The notes beneath the pieces are model-generated. The model did not search any database and was not told where the DNA came from. It worked only from the letters and a program-made list of their open reading frames with translations. Shown piece after piece: positions 14,858-18,604 of a stretch of DNA of 18,604 nt. A program made the position numbers and the translations under genes. Source of the DNA: Strigomonas culicis (lineage: Eukaryota > Euglenozoa > Kinetoplastea > Trypanosomatida > Trypanosomatidae); contig AUXH01000392.1 of assembly GCA_000482145.1 (NCBI GenBank), positions 1 through 18,604 of the forward strand. Direction: 5' to 3'. How positions within the stretch are numbered: position 1 is the first letter of the stretch; each line of letters starts with the position of its first letter.

Positions 14858-16192
14858 TTATTTTAAAGTTGAAGGCTTCCCACAAGGGTAGTTAAACCGA
14901 GTACAGAAGGGAATTGTGAAGACATCACTCAAGTTGAAAATGACTGTACCAACAATAATGATAACGTAAGCAGCAAAGAACAAGCTAGTAGGATAAATTT
15001 TAAAGAATGCCACATTCCAAATAATGGAATACACATTCATTGCCAGCATTGAAATATTGGCAAAGGCTGCACTTGACACAATAAACAATGCTGGCATACC
15101 AGTGTAGAGAAGGAGCATCGTAAGACCAAACAGCAACTGAAACAGCCAGTCCATATCCGTCCAGTTTTCCCGCTCGGGCTTGAATGTCTTCCATTCTGCA
15201 GCGAAAAACTGAATGATAGCAAATAGAGTTGCAAACAGAGACATCATGGCCAGATTTTCAATCACGGGGATGTACACGGGCACACGTGGGAGTTCCTCCA
15301 CTTCATCCTCACCAACTGTCTCTCCTTCAACAAAGCCCTCCCCATCCCTTTGTCTCGACTTTACCACAGTCCCATTACCGCTACCTGTATGATTGGTCTC
15401 GCTTTCACCAGATTCCGCTCTCCTTTCAACGCTCCGTTCATCCATAGCAGTCGGCTCCACACCAACTCTGCATTTCTTGGGCTTGCCACCGTTACCCTCC
15501 ACAGGCTCATCCGGTCCTTCATTAAGTTCTTCTGCATACTCGTCAGTTGGATCATTGAGTATCTCAATGAGTCCCTTGCTTTTCTTCGGTTTCACAAACC
15601 ACTCGGTCAGAACATTGCTTGTCGCATATAAAGCCGCAGAAATGAGGGCCAGCATATCGCCCAAGACGGGTTTGGCACCCTTGTCAGAGCGAGACACGCC
15701 GTCTGCATCGAAACCAATCAGTAAAGCCATACCACCTACTGCAATGATGCAGCCTAGAATGTGTGTCATGGCAAACTTCATTTTCAGCAGAAAGAAGCTC
15801 AAGACCAGTACACACGGAATGGTGAAACAGTTCAAAAGCTGGACGGAAAGCATGTCCGTGAATTGGTAAGCGTACACAGCGCAGTAGTTCGCTTCCAAAT
15901 CCACAACCGCCAGGATAATATACTTCCACCAGTGATTAAGGAAACGGTAGTTGGAGAACTTTGTGTTCCTGAACTTGTACAAGAAAAACAAATACAAGGG
16001 CATGTACACGGTGAGAATGAAAACATAGGCTGTGACGGACTGTAAGACGGGGTAACTGGCATTATTATTCACCAACTTGGTTGTAAAGACGCCAGTCAAG
16101 GAATTAAGAAACGCAATTGCTTGGCCAAGAAAAATTCTCTTAAATATTTCCTTGACCGCTGTTGGGTTGCAGTGGGAACAATTGCCTCCCAT
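14858..16192 (-). CDS. SLC35F-like (drug/metabolite transporter superfamily) multi-pass membrane transporter (444 aa)
   Basis: About ten hydrophobic segments are visible (roughly 19-40, 48-72, 89-107, 113-134, 140-161, 177-198, 311-333, 346-370, 373-394, 399-421), matching the ten-helix DMT/SLC35 fold. The string VDLEANYCAVYAYQFTDMLS (97-116) with VQLLNCF (117-123) is the signature region of the SLC35F1/F2 group (older name DUF914). Substrates of this group are poorly defined. Between helices 6 and 7 there is a hydrophilic, acidic insert of about 110 residues (200-308), rich in Glu/Gly/Ser and probably disordered and cytosolic. The start MGGNCSHCNP carries two Cys in a CxxC arrangement, and Gly2 could be myristoylated. 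This is the first gene downstream of the putative transcription start region. Codon GC is low (25 of 60 bases in 15781-15840). Confidence 0.9.
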   Translation of the reverse strand: MGGNCSHCNPTAVKEIFKRIFLGQAIAFLNSLTGVFTTKLVNNNASYPVLQSVTAYVFILTVYMPLYLFFLYKFRNTKFSNYRFLNHWWKYIILAVVDLEANYCAVYAYQFTDMLSVQLLNCFTIPCVLVLSFFLLKMKFAMTHILGCIIAVGGMALLIGFDADGVSRSDKGAKPVLGDMLALISAALYATSNVLTEWFVKPKKSKGLIEILNDPTDEYAEELNEGPDEPVEGNGGKPKKCRVGVEPTAMDERSVERRAESGESETNHTGSGNGTVVKSRQRDGEGFVEGETVGEDEVEELPRVPVYIPVIENLAMMSLFATLFAIIQFFAAEWKTFKPERENWTDMDWLFQLLFGLTMLLLYTGMPALFIVSSAAFANISMLAMNVYSIIWNVAFFKIYPTSLFFAAYVIIIVGTVIFNLSDVFTIPFCTRFNYPCGKPSTLK

Positions 16193-16234
16193 CTTTTCTT
16201 TTTTAGGTAGAGAAAAAAAAAGTAAAATTCTTTA

Positions 16235-16251
16235 CTGCCACAAAAAAAAAA
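16235..16251 (-). promoter_or_regulatory. Probable spliced-leader acceptor for the SLC35F-like gene
   Basis: A T10 run on the minus strand (plus 16242-16251) is followed by AG at plus 16235-16236, giving a 42-base leader. A second T-rich tract (plus 16211-16222) with AGs at 16198-16199 and 16193-16194 would give a leader of five bases or none. Confidence 0.55.
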
Positions 16252-16375
16252 GAATAACATGAATAATAAAGATAATAATAATAATGGAAAGAAAAGACAG
16301 AAAAGAGAGGAAGAGAAACAATGAAAATGAAAAAAAAGGCATGCATATCATGGTAACAAATGCACCAGTTTTTTT

Positions 16376-16395
16376 TTTGTTGTTGTTGTTGTTGC
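16376..16395. repeat. (GTT)n trinucleotide microsatellite
   Basis: About six tandem GTT units follow a T run in the AT-rich stretch upstream of the SLC35F-like gene. No function is visible. Confidence 0.8.
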
Positions 16396-17480
16396 TAAAA
16401 GCAAAAGTTTTCCAAAACTAACAATGATCAAAAGATATACTCTTCGATTCTTTTGTCATTCATTCTGATCATATGATTCATCCAGTTTTTCTTTCATCTA
16501 CAAATAGAACAACTAAAAATAGAATACACACACAAAAAAAAAAAGAGAACCCGGAACCATCATGCAAAGTAACTCATTTCCAAGCCCATTACAATTGTAT
16601 CAAAAAGCTAGCAAAAAAAGAAATACAAAGGGTCGCCGAAAAGGCCCCTACGTGAAACGAGAAAGAGCCGTGGGGAACCAAGAACAAGAAGGAGAACGGG
16701 AACGGACCTCCGCCCAGCGGATAAAATGAAAAGCCCCTGCGACGCAGCCCAGCGCCCTCGGGGCGGTCATTCCACTCCAAAAAAGCACCCCCCCCCCGGC
16801 CCCGCCGCGGCCCAAAAACTCGCCACCACCCCCGCTTTGGGGGTTGGGGAGGGGGGGGCAAAGACACCAAAAAGGCGCGCCCAAGGCCGCGCGGGGCCGG
16901 GCTCGGCCAAAAAAAACAAAGATGGAATAGGCCTCGCCCCCGCCCCCGAGCCCAAATCCCACACCCAGCACCGGCCCGCGCAACAACCGACAAGCGCCAA
17001 AGACGGAGGAGCAAAAAACACAGAGCCAAGCAAGACCCAGCCCAATGAAATGAAAGACACGCAGGAATAAACCAAAAGAACGCCCCGCCAACGCGCCCCT
17101 TTGCGAACTTGGTATTAAAAGAAAGAAGAAAAAGGCCGGGCCCCTCACAATCACGGCGAACCGAAATCAGCCCCACACCCGCCCCGACAACGCGCATAAG
17201 CACACGAGAAAGGGCGTCTCCGCAAGGAGGCAGCGCCTCGCGCGGCAAAAAAGGAGCGCCACACTGCATGGCCCACCAGGGGAAGGCTTGGAAAAAAAAA
17301 ACAGGAAAACGAACCCCCACCCCCGCAAATCGAAAACGACCCCATATACTTCCCCAATGTCACAGAAGAAATTAAAGCTATTTTGTTTCGCCCCACGGAG
17401 TCATTGCACCTTTTTTCTTCAAAGCAAAGGTCATTCGCGCCCCAGCGGGCGCGAAAATAGAAGAAATACGTTGATCGCCT

Positions 17481-17505
17481 CCCGCCTGGGGCCCCCGCCC
17501 CGCCC
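17481..17505 (-). promoter_or_regulatory. Potential G-quadruplex motif on the minus strand
   Basis: Four C-tracts on the plus strand (17481-17483, 17492-17496, 17498-17501, 17503-17505) give four G-tracts of at least three on the minus strand, with loops of 1, 1 and 8 bases. It overlaps the left arm of the GC-box inverted repeat at the composition switch. Confidence 0.4.
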
Positions 17506-17559
17506 TCCAAGAATAAAAAAAGAACAACCTGCGCGGGGGCGGAGCCCGAGGGCGGGGCG
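17496..17559. repeat. 12-bp perfect GC-rich inverted repeat
   Basis: The arm CGCCCCGCCCTC at 17496-17507 is repeated as its exact reverse complement at 17548-17559, with a 40-base spacer containing an A-rich half and a G-rich half. Each arm carries a GC-box-like GGGCGG core facing outward in opposite orientations. The centre of symmetry (about 17528) falls at the strand-composition switch. Confidence 0.8.
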
Positions 17560-17703
17560 CGGAGAACAAACACGCCGCCATCGCAACACGGAGGAAAACC
17601 CACAGTTCAGTAGTATAGTAGTAGTATATACTCACAACTTTTTTTATTGCGCTCAGGCTTTCTGTCGCTAATGGCCTTTTTCATTTTTTTCTGGGGCGCG
17701 CGC

Positions 17704-17716
17704 GGGGGGGGGGGGG
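17704..17716 (+). repeat. Poly-G tract (13 G)
   Basis: Thirteen consecutive G on the plus strand, shortly right of the composition switch. Similar runs occur at 18006-18015 and 18324-18334, all on the strand predicted to be RNA-like for rightward transcription. Confidence 0.9.
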
Positions 17717-17729
17717 AACAAACCCCACA

Positions 17730-17750
17730 TTGTTCTTGTTTACTTTTCAG
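17730..17750 (+). promoter_or_regulatory. Candidate spliced-leader acceptor on the plus strand
   Basis: A T/C-rich tract (about 17730-17748) runs straight into CAG (AG at 17749-17750). The first ATG downstream is at 17785. A weaker copy, T-run then CAG, lies at 17637-17656. These are the only clear trans-splice-like signals on the plus strand in this non-coding part and point rightward, away from the switch. Confidence 0.4.
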
Positions 17751-17784
17751 TTAAGGGCGTCACTCCGCGGGATTGTCACTAAAA

Positions 17785-17985
17785 ATGGTCACGTGGAAGA
17801 ATTTCCCCCTTTTACATGAATGTATGTACCACAGTATCTGTGTTTGTGGGGTCTTCCTCAGTGATGCTTTCTACTCTGCAAAGAAAAGTATTGAAGATTG
17901 TGCCCATGCGGTGAGTTGTAGCTTCTTTCCTTCGCCGGGTTGTTTTGATTTCATTCGTATCATTTCTTGGCGTACGTCTTTGTGA
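17785..17985 (+). CDS. Possible small cysteine-rich protein (66 aa), doubtful
   Basis: An ATG-initiated frame of 66 codons begins 34 bases after the plus-strand acceptor at 17749-17750 and ends in TGA. The product (MVTWKNFPLLHECMYHSICV...) has several Cys and aromatic residues but no family signature, transmembrane helix or repeat that I can name. Its position makes it a candidate first, leader-spliced message of a rightward transcription unit. The frame is short enough to occur by chance, so this is a low-confidence call; a non-coding transcript is as likely. Confidence 0.2.
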   Translation: MVTWKNFPLLHECMYHSICVCGVFLSDAFYSAKKSIEDCAHAVSCSFFPSPGCFDFIRIISWRTSL

Positions 17986-18125
17986 GAAAAAGTTACGGTG
18001 GAGAAGGGGGGGGGGTGAGACATGAGCAGATTTAAAAAAAAAACACGAGAGCGCTGCAGTGAACATTCGAAAAACCTCTTTTCCTCTTTTGCAAAGGCGT
18101 CCAGTGAAAAGTCCTCTCTAGTTTC

Positions 18126-18129
<4 letters not shown>

Positions 18130-18162
<33 letters not shown>
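18130..18162. repeat. Poly-A tract (33 A)
   Basis: Thirty-three consecutive A, clearly the longest homopolymer in the window. No retroposon body or target-site duplication is recognised next to it, so it is described only as a homopolymer. Confidence 0.9.
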
Positions 18163-18163
<1 letters not shown>

Positions 18164-18193
18164 CCATCCGCCCGCTGCGCCGGGCCATAAAGC

Positions 18194-18222
18194 GGCCCCT
18201 TGAAATGCAATGGGGCCTTTTT
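18194..18222 (+). other. Hairpin followed by a T run
   Basis: GGCCCC (18194-18199) pairs with GGGGCC (18212-18217) across a 12-base loop and is followed by five T. The shape resembles a stem-loop plus U-tract, but no RNA gene lies upstream that it would terminate. Confidence 0.35.
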
Positions 18223-18604
18223 CGCGCGCTTCGCGTCGAGGCCTTCCTTCATTTCAGCGTGTTAAGCGGCAGTTGATTTATTGATAACCAACATGATTTG
18301 TAAAGGTGTGGCAAGAACATCGAGGGGGGGGGGGAGTCTCTCAACCTCTCTCTTTCTCGTGTCGCTGCGTTGCTCGTTTCCTTTTTCACCAAGGGGCCGT
18401 GGGCGGATGGTTTAACCACCGGGAGAGGGGCTTAAACAGAATAATATATCAACTTTTCGCTATGCGGCCGCGCTGTGGACTTTTTTGCTCAAATGCGTGC
18501 CTAGTAGAAGGATTGCGGGCGGTCTGTGTTTTCGCGCCCTCCTTTTTTTGGGGGTGCGTGGTGCCCGCCCCGTCCCTTTTCACCAAATTGCGCGCCCCGC
18601 GTCC

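Larger units (their letters stand above)
16620..18604. other. Putative divergent strand-switch region (Pol II transcription start region), no recognised gene
   Basis: Nearly 2 kb without a protein-like frame. Left of about 17.5 kb the plus strand is A/C-rich and nearly T-free: hand counts in 16981-17100 give A 52, C 39, G 25, T 4. To the right the plus strand is G/T-rich: 18301-18420 gives G 38, T 33, C 30, A 19. In each half the G/T-rich strand would therefore be the RNA-like strand of transcription pointing away from the switch. Poly-C (16788-16797) lies left, while poly-G runs (17704-17716, 18006-18015, 18324-18334) lie right; a G-rich patch at 16839-16858 is an exception. G-tracts and GT-rich sequence are known features of kinetoplastid transcription start regions. 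Together with the all-minus gene order to the left, this suggests a divergent start region. Confidence 0.55.

Noticed and set aside
16589..17320. A 243-codon frame on the minus strand in the GC-rich, T-poor stretch
   Set aside because: Its composition (Phe/Gly/Arg/Pro/Trp) simply mirrors the G/T-rich strand; overlapping frames are equally open and no domain is visible.
18130..18162. Poly-A tail of an ingi/L1Tc/SIDER-type retroposon
   Set aside because: No reverse-transcriptase frame, no recognisable 5' signature of these elements and no flanking target-site duplication could be seen.
16620..18604. tRNA, 5S, U6, 7SL or spliced-leader RNA genes, often found at strand switches
   Set aside because: No B-box-like GGTTCGANTCC, no spliced-leader exon and no recognisable small-RNA sequence was found on either strand by eye; a covariance-model search would settle it.

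Overview
The window looks like nuclear DNA of a trypanosomatid (kinetoplastid) flagellate. Eight intron-less protein genes lie head-to-tail on the minus strand between about 0.5 and 16.2 kb. Nearly all start just downstream of a poly-pyrimidine tract followed by an AG on the minus strand, the pattern of spliced-leader trans-splicing, and several 5' leaders would be only tens of bases long. Spacers are AT-rich and full of homopolymers and microsatellites. No operon-type promoters, ribosome-binding sites or introns are seen. I could not fix the genus from sequence alone.

Layout, read in the direction of transcription (right to left). About 16.2-18.6 kb has no recognisable gene and looks like a divergent strand-switch region, the probable start of the minus-strand polycistronic unit. 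Then come an SLC35F-like multi-pass transporter (14858-16192), a tRNA dimethylallyltransferase with a C-terminal C2H2 zinc finger (12941-14317), a signal peptide peptidase-type intramembrane aspartyl protease (11557-12675), LETM1 of the mitochondrial inner membrane (9569-11155), an ABCG-type half transporter whose nucleotide-binding domain has lost every ATPase motif (6626-8791), a small unrecognised protein (5803-6366), the ovothiol biosynthesis enzyme OvoA (3155-5434) and a GC-rich, probably mitochondrial, two-transmembrane protein of unknown function (510-2069).

The genes do not form one pathway, as is usual for trypanosomatid polycistrons; regulation is expected mainly after transcription. 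Themes present are thiol redox (OvoA), mitochondrial ion balance (LETM1), ER membrane proteolysis (SPP), tRNA modification and membrane transport. Coding composition shifts from moderately AT-leaning in the three or four promoter-proximal genes to strongly GC-rich in the distal ones.

The most interesting signals are the dead ATPase domain of the ABCG protein, the strand-composition switch near 17.5-17.6 kb with a 12-bp perfect GC-box inverted repeat at its centre, and a good trans-splice acceptor pointing rightward from that switch. I see no phage, insertion sequence, CRISPR, rRNA or tRNA in the window.
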